Source: UBA940 sp964464465 (GTDB taxonomy: Bacteria; Bacteroidota; Bacteroidia; Bacteroidales; Rikenellaceae). Taken from it: 19,125 nt of DNA. Shown here one piece after another: positions 1 through 7,920 of the stretch; positions within the stretch are counted from its first letter, which is position 1, and the number at the start of each line of letters is the position of its first letter. Under the pieces are notes generated by a model that saw only the letters and a program-made list of their open reading frames with translations, ran no database searches and was not told the origin of the DNA. The DNA lies in assembly GCA_964464465.1 (NCBI GenBank), contig CAYXGF010000035.1:1-19125 (forward strand), in the 5' to 3' direction. A program made the translations under genes and the position numbers.

Positions 1-21
1 ACTACTTTGCATATCTTGTTG

Positions 22-55
22 AAAGTAGGTCGCCATTTGTTTGGCGACCTATTTT
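22..55 (+). terminator. Rho-independent terminator of an off-window gene
   Basis: A perfect 10-bp stem (26-35 paired with 42-51) encloses a 6-nt loop and is followed by TTTT at 52-55. AAA at 22-24 lets the stem extend with A-T pairs, so it could work in both directions. It probably ends a + strand gene lying before the window. The structure is read directly; the direction is inferred. Confidence 0.75.
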
Positions 56-84
56 GCTGTAAATTCCGCTGAACATTTTGCGGG

Positions 85-474
85 ATGGCAAAATCATGTG
101 CAAGGATTCTCAACATATATAGGCAATACAGTCATTTACACGATTATTGCATCCATGCCGATGGCATTCACCCCGGGTTCCGATTCAGAGCCCCCCAACG
201 GAAGCCAAGCGGAAAAGACGAGCACCGCGCCGCCGAATATTCATATACCCTCTACATAAAGGGGACCGGAACCAAAACGGCCAGATACCAGGAAAAGATA
301 AAAGTAGGCTACAACCGTTATACTTATGTATCGAGAGAGAAAGAATACACCGTTCCCTCGGATGCTATCGACGGCACCGGCACCATCAGACTGCTGTCCT
401 CTCCGACAACCCGCAGAAACAACATACGAATAGAATTTACCGGAAGGCTCGACGGAACATTATGTTCCGAATAG
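85..474 (+). CDS. Hypothetical small protein, possibly a decayed gene
   Basis: This is an open frame of 129 codons that I do not recognise. Roughly the last 80 residues, from about residue 52, look like real protein: rich in Tyr, Thr and Gly, beta-strand-like, ending in LCSE, with codon choice like the neighbours. The first 50 residues look non-coding, show no signal peptide, and have no ribosome site or TAnnTTTG box in front. The overlapping frame 41-259 runs through a CCCCCC run near 191-196, so a frameshift there could have joined another N-terminus to this C-terminus. A bidirectional terminator directly downstream (500-540) supports a + strand transcript ending here. It may be a short secreted protein, a frameshifted pseudogene or chance; the start is very uncertain. 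Confidence 0.3.
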   Translation: MAKSCARILNIYRQYSHLHDYCIHADGIHPGFRFRAPQRKPSGKDEHRAAEYSYTLYIKGTGTKTARYQEKIKVGYNRYTYVSREKEYTVPSDAIDGTGTIRLLSSPTTRRNNIRIEFTGRLDGTLCSE

Positions 475-499
475 ACAAGTCCGCACTGAGATAAAACAA

Positions 500-540
500 G
501 TCCGGTACGCACCTGTGTGTCGTACCGGACATATTTCTTT
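500..540. terminator. Bidirectional terminator between convergent units
   Basis: A perfect 10-bp GC-rich stem (500-509 with 521-530) has an 11-nt loop. On the + strand it is followed by the T-rich run ATATTTCTTTT. Read on the - strand it is followed by CTTGTTTT. It therefore suits both the mltD operon arriving from the right and any + strand transcript from 85-474. Confidence 0.85.
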
Positions 541-550
541 TCAGATGTCT

Positions 551-1984
551 CTACCTGTAAATTTCCAGCCGCTGCCCCACCCTCAGGGAATTCGGGTTTC
601 GCAGCTTGTTCCAGTTTATAATCTGCTTGACCGTCACGCCGTATTTGCGGGCAATCATTCCGAGGTTCTCGCCGCTGCGCACGCGGTGCGTCACCGATGT
701 GAGGTTGAACTCACGGCGGGTCTTGTCCATATTGGCAGGTTTGAGATACTCCGCAAGATAGACCGTATCCTTGGACATTATCAGGTCGCGCTTGTCGAGA
801 TAATGCGACACGGCACTCTGAGGCAGCACGAGCGTATAGCTGCGGTCCATGGCGGGAATTATATCCATCTTGTACTGCGGATTCAGGCAGCGCAGCGTCT
901 CCAACGGCATATCTATCGTGGATGAAATCTGTTGCAGGTGCATCACACGGTCGACGACAACGGTGTCGGTCGCAAGAGAAAGCGTTTCGTCTATGATATC
1001 TATTCCGTGCTGCCGGTGATACGTATAGGCATACGAGGCCGCGATGAACGAAGGGACATAACCGCGGGTCTCCCGGGGAAGGAAATCGTATATGTCCCAG
1101 AACGTCCGGGCACCGTCTCCGGCATTTTTAAGGGCTTTGTTGACATTTCCGGGGCCGCAGTTGTAGGCCGCGATAGCCAGAAACCAGTCGCCGTACATGC
1201 CGTACAAATCTTTCAGATAACGGCATGCGGCACGCGTGGAGACCACCGGGTCGCATCGCTGGTCCACGAACGAGGTGATTTCCATTCCGTAATGCCGGCC
1301 CGTAGTGTACATGAACTGCCACAGTCCGGTAGCGCCGACCCTGGAACGGGCCACAGGCGAGAGGGCAGACTCGATGACCGGCAGCATGCGCAGTTCCAGC
1401 GGCATGCCGTTCGAAATGAGTTCCTGCTCTATTATCGGGAAAAAGTATCTGGAACGCGACAGCACACGTCCCACAGTCTGCTTGCGGGCAGTGGTATACG
1501 ATATTATATACTGCCTGACGATGCTGTTGAAAGGCATCGGGACAGCCGGGAACATTCTCATCAGACGCGTCTTGTAGACCGAATCCGGAATATCCCCCGC
1601 AAGCGGCAGCGAATCCACGGAGATGAAACTGTCGAAGAACTCCTCGAAAGAGCTTACCGTATTGTTCTCATAGAGTACGGAGAGCAGCGAATCGAGCTGC
1701 GCGGCCGTACACTCCGTTCCCGGGCAGCTGAACTCCACGTCGGAAATCCGTGGTGCGCGGTGAACCTCAACGACATCATCGCCCAACGTCTCGGAACGGC
1801 TGTCGCCATTATCCGCCGCCGAGTGCGAACCATCGGACAAGCGCGTCCGGCGCACCTTTTTCTGTCTCTCTTTTTTGTTTTTCACGACAGCGGTCCGTTC
1901 CGCAGCCCCGCCGTCCCCAACAGGCAGCGCGCACGCGGAACCGCACAATATCGCAGCCGCGAGAAAAGCAATCATATGTTTCAT
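551..1984 (-). CDS. mltD: Membrane-bound lytic murein transglycosylase D-like, LysM
   Basis: This is a 477-aa exported peptidoglycan lytic transglycosylase (family 1 SLT fold). Such enzymes cleave the MurNAc-GlcNAc bond to form 1,6-anhydro-MurNAc ends in the periplasm. An N-terminal signal peptide (about 1-19) is followed by a charged, low-complexity linker to about residue 80. The SLT core lies at about 175-300: LPVIESALSP places the catalytic Glu at 205, GATGLWQFM is at 217-225 and AAYNCGPG at 272-279. A degenerate LysM-like stretch lies near 345-390, and a clear LysM domain near 432-476 begins HRVRSGENL. It is the last gene of the parA operon, 14 nt after the DUF5683 gene, and ends at the 500-540 hairpin. 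No convincing lipobox is seen, so anchoring as a lipoprotein is unsupported. The family call is firm; the exact symbol is by analogy to E. coli MltD. Confidence 0.93.
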   Translation of the reverse strand: MKHMIAFLAAAILCGSACALPVGDGGAAERTAVVKNKKERQKKVRRTRLSDGSHSAADNGDSRSETLGDDVVEVHRAPRISDVEFSCPGTECTAAQLDSLLSVLYENNTVSSFEEFFDSFISVDSLPLAGDIPDSVYKTRLMRMFPAVPMPFNSIVRQYIISYTTARKQTVGRVLSRSRYFFPIIEQELISNGMPLELRMLPVIESALSPVARSRVGATGLWQFMYTTGRHYGMEITSFVDQRCDPVVSTRAACRYLKDLYGMYGDWFLAIAAYNCGPGNVNKALKNAGDGARTFWDIYDFLPRETRGYVPSFIAASYAYTYHRQHGIDIIDETLSLATDTVVVDRVMHLQQISSTIDMPLETLRCLNPQYKMDIIPAMDRSYTLVLPQSAVSHYLDKRDLIMSKDTVYLAEYLKPANMDKTRREFNLTSVTHRVRSGENLGMIARKYGVTVKQIINWNKLRNPNSLRVGQRLEIYR

Positions 1985-1998
1985 TACAACTTAGTTTT

Positions 1999-3378
1999 TC
2001 AGAATCTAAAATTCAGACTCATACCCACCGTATTGACCTGGCCGAACTGCTGCATGTAAAAATTCCCCATGTACGGTTCCAGATTCATACTCAAATCGTC
2101 GCTTATGTCGTATGTCTTCATATGCGCCGTGACATGCGCATCAATAACCTGCAAGACATAGAATCCGGCAGTGAGAATGATACAAAGGTCTCGATTCCGG
2201 CGGTATGAGTTTTTAAGGTTTTTCAGGAATTCGGCATCGTAACGCCCGTTGAACTCGTCGCGTGTGTTGTCGTCGCCGTCCGTGAGAAGCGAATATGCGC
2301 GTTTGAAACGCTGGTAACCGCGGTTGTTGAAATCGACGCAGTAGATTAGCGATGCGCCGCCGCCCAGCACGATGGGCAGTTTCCAGTAGGTCCTGTTATA
2401 CACCTGTCCGGCACCGGGACACACCATCGACAGCGTGGTGGCTTTCTTAACCATCGCCACCTCCGACGGATAGTTCACGCATCCGTCGACCAAAGAATAG
2501 ACATACGACACCGCCGCAAGTCCGAAGCACAGCTGTCTGTACGTATTGTACCGAATCATCTCACCCTGAATCCGGTTCAGTTCGTCCGTCCTGTCATTAC
2601 CGTCGAACTTTATGATATTCTCGTACTGACGTTTATAATCCTTGTACGGTTTGTTGAGCCACAGTCCGAGGCCCAGCCCGAGACCGGCGCCGCCGTAAAT
2701 GACGGGCATCTTCCACGCCTGTCCGTTGTATACCTGCGACAGACCGGGCGCTACGACCGAGTAGGCAATCAGCCGCGAGAAGGGTATCGAATCGCGGAAC
2801 GCCTTGCTGAAACGCGGGTGCGCCACCGTATCGCGCCGCTCCAACCGTTTAAGCTGTCTTTTAGACATGGCCATACGGGCCGAGTCCACCGGAATCAGCT
2901 TGCTCAAAAGCGTATCGGCACCCGAGACGTAGCGGTCCAGAAACTCTGAGTCGCTCATAAGGAACTTCGCCACGCCCGACGGAATCTGCGACATGCGCCG
3001 GGACACACTCGCCACCACCGTGTCGGCCGCAAGGGAGTCCGGCCGCACCTCCAACACATTCATTCCGTACAGCAGCGAATCCGTAGCCGAGGTGCGCACA
3101 GTCACCGTCTCGGAGAGCAGGCTGTCAAGCATCTCCATCCGATAGCCTCCGCCGTCGCCCAGAAGCGAGTCCATGACCGAGATATAACGGTAAAGCGAAT
3201 CGACCGACATGCGCGCCACATCGATATTGCCTTTGTTGTCCACGCTCTTTTCAAGCACGCCGCCGCGCACGATTATCCTCTGGCCCTGTGACGGGGTAAC
3301 GCTCTGCGCCGAAAGCCCCGACAACGCCAGACAGAACAGCAAAGTCAGAAATATTTTCACCGATACGGTCCGCAACAT
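1999..3378 (-). CDS. DUF5683 protein with a tandem duplicated domain
   Basis: This 459-aa protein has a signal peptide (about 1-24, cleavage near SAQS), a DSL-rich stretch (about 58-165) and a basic segment SKRQLKRLERR at 172-182. Two copies of a DUF5683-like unit follow. Copy 1 (about 205-302) has PGLSQVYN at 211-218 and WK at 222-223. Copy 2 (about 315-430) has PGAGQVYN at 321-328 and WK at 332-333, followed by NRDLCIILTAG and ISDDLSM, the usual hallmarks of the family. Each copy has hydrophobic stretches that could sit in or on a membrane. The function of DUF5683 is unknown. The gene lies 9 nt after parB and 14 nt before mltD, so it is translated with a partitioning system and a cell-wall enzyme. 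An envelope role is inferred. Confidence 0.88.
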   Translation of the reverse strand: MLRTVSVKIFLTLLFCLALSGLSAQSVTPSQGQRIIVRGGVLEKSVDNKGNIDVARMSVDSLYRYISVMDSLLGDGGGYRMEMLDSLLSETVTVRTSATDSLLYGMNVLEVRPDSLAADTVVASVSRRMSQIPSGVAKFLMSDSEFLDRYVSGADTLLSKLIPVDSARMAMSKRQLKRLERRDTVAHPRFSKAFRDSIPFSRLIAYSVVAPGLSQVYNGQAWKMPVIYGGAGLGLGLGLWLNKPYKDYKRQYENIIKFDGNDRTDELNRIQGEMIRYNTYRQLCFGLAAVSYVYSLVDGCVNYPSEVAMVKKATTLSMVCPGAGQVYNRTYWKLPIVLGGGASLIYCVDFNNRGYQRFKRAYSLLTDGDDNTRDEFNGRYDAEFLKNLKNSYRRNRDLCIILTAGFYVLQVIDAHVTAHMKTYDISDDLSMNLEPYMGNFYMQQFGQVNTVGMSLNFRF

Positions 3379-3387
3379 CTTCTTCCC

Positions 3388-4248
3388 CTAACGATTAACA
3401 CGCTCGAAACGCTCCAAAAAGCGCTCCACATCCCCGTCGCCGTTGAACTCTATCACGATGCGGCCCTTGCCGCTTTTGGTATTCTTTATACTGATGTTTT
3501 GCGAGAAGAACTTTTCGAGCTGCTCCACAAGTCTCATGTATGTTTCCGGATACTCCTGCTCGGAGGCTGCTGCGGCATGTTTCTCACCGCGTTCGGCCAC
3601 CATCTGCTCCGTCTGCCGCACCGAGAGCCCCTTTTTCAGACACTTGCGCAGCAGGGCCACCTGCTCCTGCCCCGGAACTCCGGCCAGAGCCTTGGCATGT
3701 CCCATCGAAATCGCACCCTCGCGCACCGCAAACTGCACTTCGGGAGGCTGCGATAGCAGACGCAGATAATTGGCAATCGTCGAGCGTTTCTTGCCCACGC
3801 GCTGCGAGAGCGCATCCTGCGTCAGGCCGCACTCGTCCATAAGTCTCTGCAAGGACACGGCCACCTCGACCGCATTCAGGTCCTGACGCTGAATGTTCTC
3901 CACCAGCGCCATCTCGTGCAGATTCTGGTCATCCACATCGCGCACGTATGCCGGAACGGTTTTCAGTTCGGCGAGCTGCGCCGCACGCCAGCGTCTCTCC
4001 CCGCTGATGATGATATAGCTGCCGTCAGGACGCGGACGCACCGTAATCGGCTGAATTATGCCCAGCGTGCGAATCGAGTCGGCCAACTCTTCCAGAGCAG
4101 CCTCGTCGAAATGCGTGCGCGGCTGCTTGGGATTCGGGGCGATGAGCGCCACCTCTATTTCCGACACGGCGCCCGAAAGATTCTGCTGAGGGGATATGTC
4201 CGACGAGAAAATCGCATCCAGTCCGCGACCTAAACCTTTCTGTTTCAT
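3388..4248 (-). CDS. parB: Chromosome-partitioning protein ParB
   Basis: This is a 286-aa ParB/Spo0J family protein. It binds parS sites, loads as a CTP-dependent clamp and stimulates ParA to segregate the replicated origin. The N-terminus has the ParA-contacting GLGRGLDAIF (5-14). The CTP-binding core shows GERRWRA at 83-89 and ENIQRQDLN at 117-125. A helix-turn-helix lies at about 142-164 (LTQDALSQRVGKKRSTIANY), followed by a conserved MGHAKAL helix and a C-terminal dimerisation region (about 235-286). The length is normal for chromosomal ParB. It starts 10 nt after the parA stop. I found no clear parS-like CACGTG-centred palindrome inside the window. Confidence 0.96.
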   Translation of the reverse strand: MKQKGLGRGLDAIFSSDISPQQNLSGAVSEIEVALIAPNPKQPRTHFDEAALEELADSIRTLGIIQPITVRPRPDGSYIIISGERRWRAAQLAELKTVPAYVRDVDDQNLHEMALVENIQRQDLNAVEVAVSLQRLMDECGLTQDALSQRVGKKRSTIANYLRLLSQPPEVQFAVREGAISMGHAKALAGVPGQEQVALLRKCLKKGLSVRQTEQMVAERGEKHAAAASEQEYPETYMRLVEQLEKFFSQNISIKNTKSGKGRIVIEFNGDGDVERFLERFERVNR

Positions 4249-4258
4249 ACGTATATTT

Positions 4259-5023
4259 TTATTTTTTCCTATTCCTTTTTATAAACTCCTTCGCCAGGTT
4301 GAGATAGCTCACGCTGCCGCTGGCCGCGGCATCGTACAGCATCACCGGCTTGCCGTGCGACGGTGCTTCACTCAAACGTATGTTCCGGCTCACTATTGTG
4401 TCGAACACCAGTTCCCCGAAGTGGCGCTGCACCTCGGCCACCACCTGATTGGCCAGACGGTTCCTTCCGTACATGGTCAGCACGAAACCCTCGATCTCCA
4501 ACCGCGGGTTGAGCCTGCTTTTGGTCATTTTTATCGAATTGAGCAGCTTGCTCAGTCCTTCCAGCGCAAGATACTCGCACTGGACCGGAACGAGAACGCT
4601 GTCCGCGGCCACCAGAACATTCACGGTGGTGTATCCCAGCGACGGCGAGCAGTCCACGAAGATATAATCGTAATCGCCGCGGACGGCATCCAGCACCTCT
4701 TTCATCCGTCCGTGAGCGTTGTCCATTGTCACCAGCTCAGTATCCGCCGCAACCAGATCTATGCTCGACGGCAGCACCCACAGATTCTTCAAGTCTCCGC
4801 TGTGCAGAATCACCTCGGAAGCGCTTTTCTTGCCCGTTATGCAGTCGTATATGCCCGGCCCGTGAATGGCGAATCCCAGTCCCGACGTGGCATTGGCCTG
4901 CGGGTCGGAATCCACAAGAAGCACTTTTTTACCCAAAACGGCGCAACTGGCCGCAAGGTTTATGGCCGTAGTGGTCTTGCCGACACCGCCTTTTTGATTG
5001 GCCAGAGCGATAATCTTACCCAT
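4259..5023 (-). CDS. parA: Chromosome-partitioning ATPase ParA (Soj)
   Basis: This is a 254-aa deviant-Walker ParA ATPase that binds DNA non-specifically and moves the ParB-parS complex. The Walker A motif KGGVGKTTT carries the signature Lys, and VDSDPQANAT and DYIFVDCSPSLG follow. I chose the ATG at 5021-5023 although the frame stays open to an upstream ATG at 5092. The shorter form begins MGKIIALANQKGG as usual for the family, has AAGGGGA about 12 nt upstream, and the likely promoter -7 box (5056-5063) lies inside the longer version. It is the first gene of parA-parB-DUF5683-mltD. Confidence 0.95.
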   Translation of the reverse strand: MGKIIALANQKGGVGKTTTAINLAASCAVLGKKVLLVDSDPQANATSGLGFAIHGPGIYDCITGKKSASEVILHSGDLKNLWVLPSSIDLVAADTELVTMDNAHGRMKEVLDAVRGDYDYIFVDCSPSLGYTTVNVLVAADSVLVPVQCEYLALEGLSKLLNSIKMTKSRLNPRLEIEGFVLTMYGRNRLANQVVAEVQRHFGELVFDTIVSRNIRLSEAPSHGKPVMLYDAAASGSVSYLNLAKEFIKRNRKK

Positions 5024-5055
5024 GTCAGAATCTTTTTCCCCTTGTAACGATTTTA

Positions 5056-5086
5056 CAAAAATAGGCAAATTCCGCGATATTTCATA
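5056..5086 (-). promoter_or_regulatory. Promoter of the parA operon
   Basis: Read on the minus strand, TATTTTTG (5056-5063) fits the Bacteroidota -7 consensus TAnnTTTG. A TATG (5083-5086) lies 19 bp upstream and matches three of four bases of the -33 TTTG. The predicted start near 5051 gives a leader of about 27 nt to parA. Confidence 0.6.
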
Positions 5087-5107
5087 TTCCATTCGAATTA
5101 TTATGGC

Positions 5108-5138
5108 TATATTTGTACTTTAAAACATAACGAAAGGA
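5108..5138 (+). promoter_or_regulatory. argF promoter -7 box and ribosome site
   Basis: TATATTTG (5108-5115) is a perfect TAnnTTTG -7 box. AAAGGA (5133-5138) lies 8 nt before the argF ATG. No good -33 TTTG is seen at 19-20 bp (TATT at best), so an activator or a weak -33 is possible. An 8-bp palindrome ATTCGAAT (5091-5098) lies in the spacer. Confidence 0.6.
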
Positions 5139-5146
5139 ACTGTGCC

Positions 5147-6157
5147 ATGGTTGATTTGAAAGGAAGGAATTTTCTGAAACTGCTCGATTTTTCGGCTGAC
5201 GAAATAACATATCTCGTGGATCTGGCCGCCCGGCTGAAAAAAGACAAGAAAGAGGGTACGGAGCAAAAGACTCTGTGCGGGAAGAACATCGTACTGCTTT
5301 TCGAGAAGGATTCCACCCGCACGCGCTGCGCTTTCGAGGTGGCCGCTTTCGACCAGGGTGCACATGTGACCTACCTCGGGCCTACCGGCTCGCAGATCGG
5401 CAAGAAGGAGAGTATCGAGGATTCGGCGCGCGTGCTCGGACGCATGTACGACGGAATCGAATACCGCGGCTACGGACAGGAGATAGTCGAGACACTGGCC
5501 GCAAACGCCGGTGTCCCGGTATGGAACGGACTCACCACGGAGTTTCACCCGACGCAGATGATAGCCGACCTTCTGACCATGCGCGAACATACCGACAAGC
5601 CGCTGTGCGACATCAGTTTCTGCTTTCTCGGCGACGCGCACAACAACGTGGCCAACTCGCTTATGGTCGTTGCCGCCAAACTGGGCATGGACTACCGTGC
5701 CGTCTGCCCCGCGCAATGCGCCCCGAGTGCAGAACTGCTCAATATCTGCACGCAAATTGCAGAACAGACGGGTGCGCGAATCACCGTAACAGACTCCGTG
5801 GAGAAAGGAGTCAGAGGGTGCGATTTCGTCTACACGGACGTATGGGTGTCGATGGGAGAGCCCGACGAGGTATGGCAGCAGAGAATCGAGGCCCTGATGC
5901 CCTATCAGGTCAACGACTCGCTGATGAAAGCCACCGGCAACCCCGAAGTGAAGTTCATGCACTGCCTGCCGGCATTCCACGACACTTCGACTCGTGTGGG
6001 AATGGACATAAAGAACAAATTCGGTATCGACGAGATGGAGGTCACCGACTCGGTGTTCGAAAGCCCCGCATCGATAGTGTTCGACGAGGCCGAGAACAGA
6101 CTTCACTCCATAAAAGCCATAATGGTGGCCACTCTCGGCTCGTACCCGACGGAATAA
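5147..6157 (+). CDS. argF: Ornithine carbamoyltransferase
   Basis: This 336-aa cytoplasmic enzyme joins carbamoyl phosphate and ornithine to give citrulline and phosphate. The carbamoyl-phosphate motif STRTR is at 56-60, HPTQ at 134-137, the ornithine-binding DVWVSMG at 231-237 and HCLPAFHD at 272-279. Length and motifs match the E. coli ArgI/ArgF and ArcB type. The intact SMG loop argues for ornithine rather than the N-succinylornithine used by the Bacteroides fragilis-type ArgF'. A biosynthetic (ArgF) or catabolic (ArcB) direction cannot be decided here because no other arginine gene is adjacent. It heads a run of closely packed genes; the CPBP gene follows after 16 nt. The start is supported by AAAGGA 8 nt upstream. 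Confidence 0.93.
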   Translation: MVDLKGRNFLKLLDFSADEITYLVDLAARLKKDKKEGTEQKTLCGKNIVLLFEKDSTRTRCAFEVAAFDQGAHVTYLGPTGSQIGKKESIEDSARVLGRMYDGIEYRGYGQEIVETLAANAGVPVWNGLTTEFHPTQMIADLLTMREHTDKPLCDISFCFLGDAHNNVANSLMVVAAKLGMDYRAVCPAQCAPSAELLNICTQIAEQTGARITVTDSVEKGVRGCDFVYTDVWVSMGEPDEVWQQRIEALMPYQVNDSLMKATGNPEVKFMHCLPAFHDTSTRVGMDIKNKFGIDEMEVTDSVFESPASIVFDEAENRLHSIKAIMVATLGSYPTE

Positions 6158-6173
6158 ACAGCTCTTTCGACTC

Positions 6174-7046
6174 ATGACCGACAACGAAAACATACAGCAT
6201 CCGCTCCGGAACCCACTGCCGTTTCCGGGCTGGTCGGACTTACTGGCCTTTCTCGGAATCTTCCTGCTTGGCACACTCGCCTCCGGACTGCTCGTCGTGC
6301 CGCTCGTAAAACTGCTGTCGCAGATACCCGAGCCGGCCGTCATGTTCACAGCCTACGCAGTGCAGTTCTCGCTCACCATAGGTCTGACGCTTCTGTACCG
6401 GCACCGCCGCGGAGGCCGGGGGCCACTGCTGAGATTCTCTTTAAAATGGTTCAACGCTCCGCTGATACTGTGGGGCGTGGTGCTGGTGTTCATGATAGGA
6501 GTGGTCATAGAACCGCTGCTCGCACTGTTTCCGGACTCATATCTGGAACTGCTCAACAACTCCATCGGACAGGGTGGCTGGGCTGTGGCCACGACAGTGC
6601 TGCTGGCTCCCGTAATGGAGGAGACACTGTTCCGGGGAATCATTCTCGAATCCGTCCGCAGCCGTTTCGGCACCCTCAGGGCAATAATGATATCGGCGGC
6701 CGTCTTCGGACTCATACACATCATACCGCAGCAGGTGATAAACGCATTTCTGGTCGGAATAGTCCTCGGATTCATATACGTAAGGACCCAGTCGCTCGTA
6801 TCCGTAATAATTCTGCACGCGATAAACAACGCACTAGCGTATCTGCAAACGATAATCTTCACGGACAGCGACTTCTCGGTCCGTGAGCTCACCGGCGGCT
6901 CGACGCTCTACTACATCGTCTACGGCATATCCGCCGCGGTATGCGCCCTGGCGGCAGTGCAGATAATACGCTACGCGAAAAAAGGCACGGACCGGCTGCC
7001 GGCGGAAAACAATAATCCATCTGACAATAACGTTGATAACCGGTAA
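6174..7046 (+). CDS. CPBP family intramembrane metalloprotease
   Basis: This 290-aa multi-pass membrane protein belongs to the CPBP (CaaX protease / bacteriocin-processing, Abi) family. The family motifs are present in order: EETLFRG with EE at 149-150 and Arg154, FGLIH with His182, and LHAINN with His215 and Asn219. These are the expected metal and catalytic residues inside the membrane. About six to eight hydrophobic segments are visible between 20 and 265, with a hydrophilic Asn-rich tail. Substrates of stand-alone bacterial CPBP proteins are mostly unknown. Its position between argF and periplasmic folding genes, with 16-nt gaps on both sides, suggests shared transcription but does not define a substrate. 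Confidence 0.9.
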   Translation: MTDNENIQHPLRNPLPFPGWSDLLAFLGIFLLGTLASGLLVVPLVKLLSQIPEPAVMFTAYAVQFSLTIGLTLLYRHRRGGRGPLLRFSLKWFNAPLILWGVVLVFMIGVVIEPLLALFPDSYLELLNNSIGQGGWAVATTVLLAPVMEETLFRGIILESVRSRFGTLRAIMISAAVFGLIHIIPQQVINAFLVGIVLGFIYVRTQSLVSVIILHAINNALAYLQTIIFTDSDFSVRELTGGSTLYYIVYGISAAVCALAAVQIIRYAKKGTDRLPAENNNPSDNNVDNR

Positions 7047-7062
7047 CCGGATACGAACTGAC

Positions 7063-7920
7063 ATGAACACTCTGCTCAAAACAATACTCACCGCACTCCT
7101 GCTGACCGCCGTCGGCTGCCACGAATTCCCAAATCCGTTCGAAGGCGAACAGACGCTCGCCAAAGTGGGCAAGAAGGCCCTGCGAAGAATGGATGTCGAG
7201 CCTATTCTTCCGAAAGGACTGTCGCCGGAGGACAGCATACGGTTCCTGGAATCATACGTGGACAAATGGGTGCGCTCCGAGCTGAAAGTCCAGGCCGCCG
7301 GACTCATCTTCGAACGCACCGGCGACGACATAGAGCAGCAGGTTCAGCAGTACCGCAACTCGCTGCTCACACGCAAGCTCGACCAATACTGCATAGACCA
7401 GGTTCGGGACTCTCTTTACACCGACAGGGACCTCCGCAGCTACTACGCGCAGCACAAGGGAGAGTACACGCTGGACAGAGCGATAGTCAAGGGACGCATA
7501 GTGAGTCTGCCGTCTTCGTACCGCCAGAAAAACAAGATAAAGGAGCTGTTCAAAAACTCCACGGGCGAACATCTCGAAGACCTCCGCGCCCTGTGCGCGA
7601 AGAACGGGTTCGCACTTTCGGAGATAGACCAGTGGAAGGATTTCTCGGAATTTCTGACCATGCTCCCCACGCGCCGCAACCAGAACTACAACCACCTGCT
7701 CGATGCCGTCGGGGTACAGGAGCTCTCCGACGCCGGACAAACATACTATTTCGTCATAACCGAACGCAGGCTCAGCGGACAGAGCGCCCCGTTCGAACGT
7801 GTCGAGGAAATGGTACGCTGGGCGGTGATAAACCAGCGCAAAGCCGAAATAATAAAATCATACGAGGACAGCATATACAACGCTGCGCTCCGGAATCAAA
7901 CCATCACGGTAAACATATGA
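7063..7920 (+). CDS. SurA/PpiD-like periplasmic lipoprotein without parvulin domain
   Basis: This is a 285-aa predicted lipoprotein. The ATG at 7063 gives a clean signal peptide ending in the lipobox AVGC with the lipidated Cys at 19. A frame-matched ATG at 7033 would add ten residues and overlap the CPBP gene, so I reject it. Residues about 30-135 resemble the N-terminal chaperone helices of SurA/PpiD proteins (an AKVGKKALRRMDV-like opening, then long helices with KLDQYCIDQV). The remaining part shows no convincing parvulin active-site core. It overlaps surA by 4 nt (ATGA), so the two are probably translationally coupled and may act together in escorting outer-membrane proteins. The family assignment is moderate and rests partly on context. 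Confidence 0.72.
   Translation: MNTLLKTILTALLLTAVGCHEFPNPFEGEQTLAKVGKKALRRMDVEPILPKGLSPEDSIRFLESYVDKWVRSELKVQAAGLIFERTGDDIEQQVQQYRNSLLTRKLDQYCIDQVRDSLYTDRDLRSYYAQHKGEYTLDRAIVKGRIVSLPSSYRQKNKIKELFKNSTGEHLEDLRALCAKNGFALSEIDQWKDFSEFLTMLPTRRNQNYNHLLDAVGVQELSDAGQTYYFVITERRLSGQSAPFERVEEMVRWAVINQRKAEIIKSYEDSIYNAALRNQTITVNI

Noticed and set aside
932..2059. Long + strand open frame of 375 codons
   Set aside because: It is antisense to mltD, Arg/His/Val-rich, with no domain motifs; a shadow of GC-rich codons.
5024..5092. Earlier in-frame ATG for parA at 5092
   Set aside because: The likely parA promoter lies inside this extension and ParA proteins begin at MGKIIA-like sequence.
5091..5098. ATTCGAAT palindrome in the parA-argF promoter region as an ArgR operator
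   Set aside because: It is short and does not match the arginine-box consensus; such 8-mers are common in AT-rich DNA.
5120..6349. Long - strand open frame of 409 codons
   Set aside because: It is antisense to argF, whose catalytic motifs are all intact.
7033..7062. Earlier in-frame ATG for the SurA-like lipoprotein
   Set aside because: It overlaps the CPBP gene and would bury the signal peptide and lipobox behind a polar extension.
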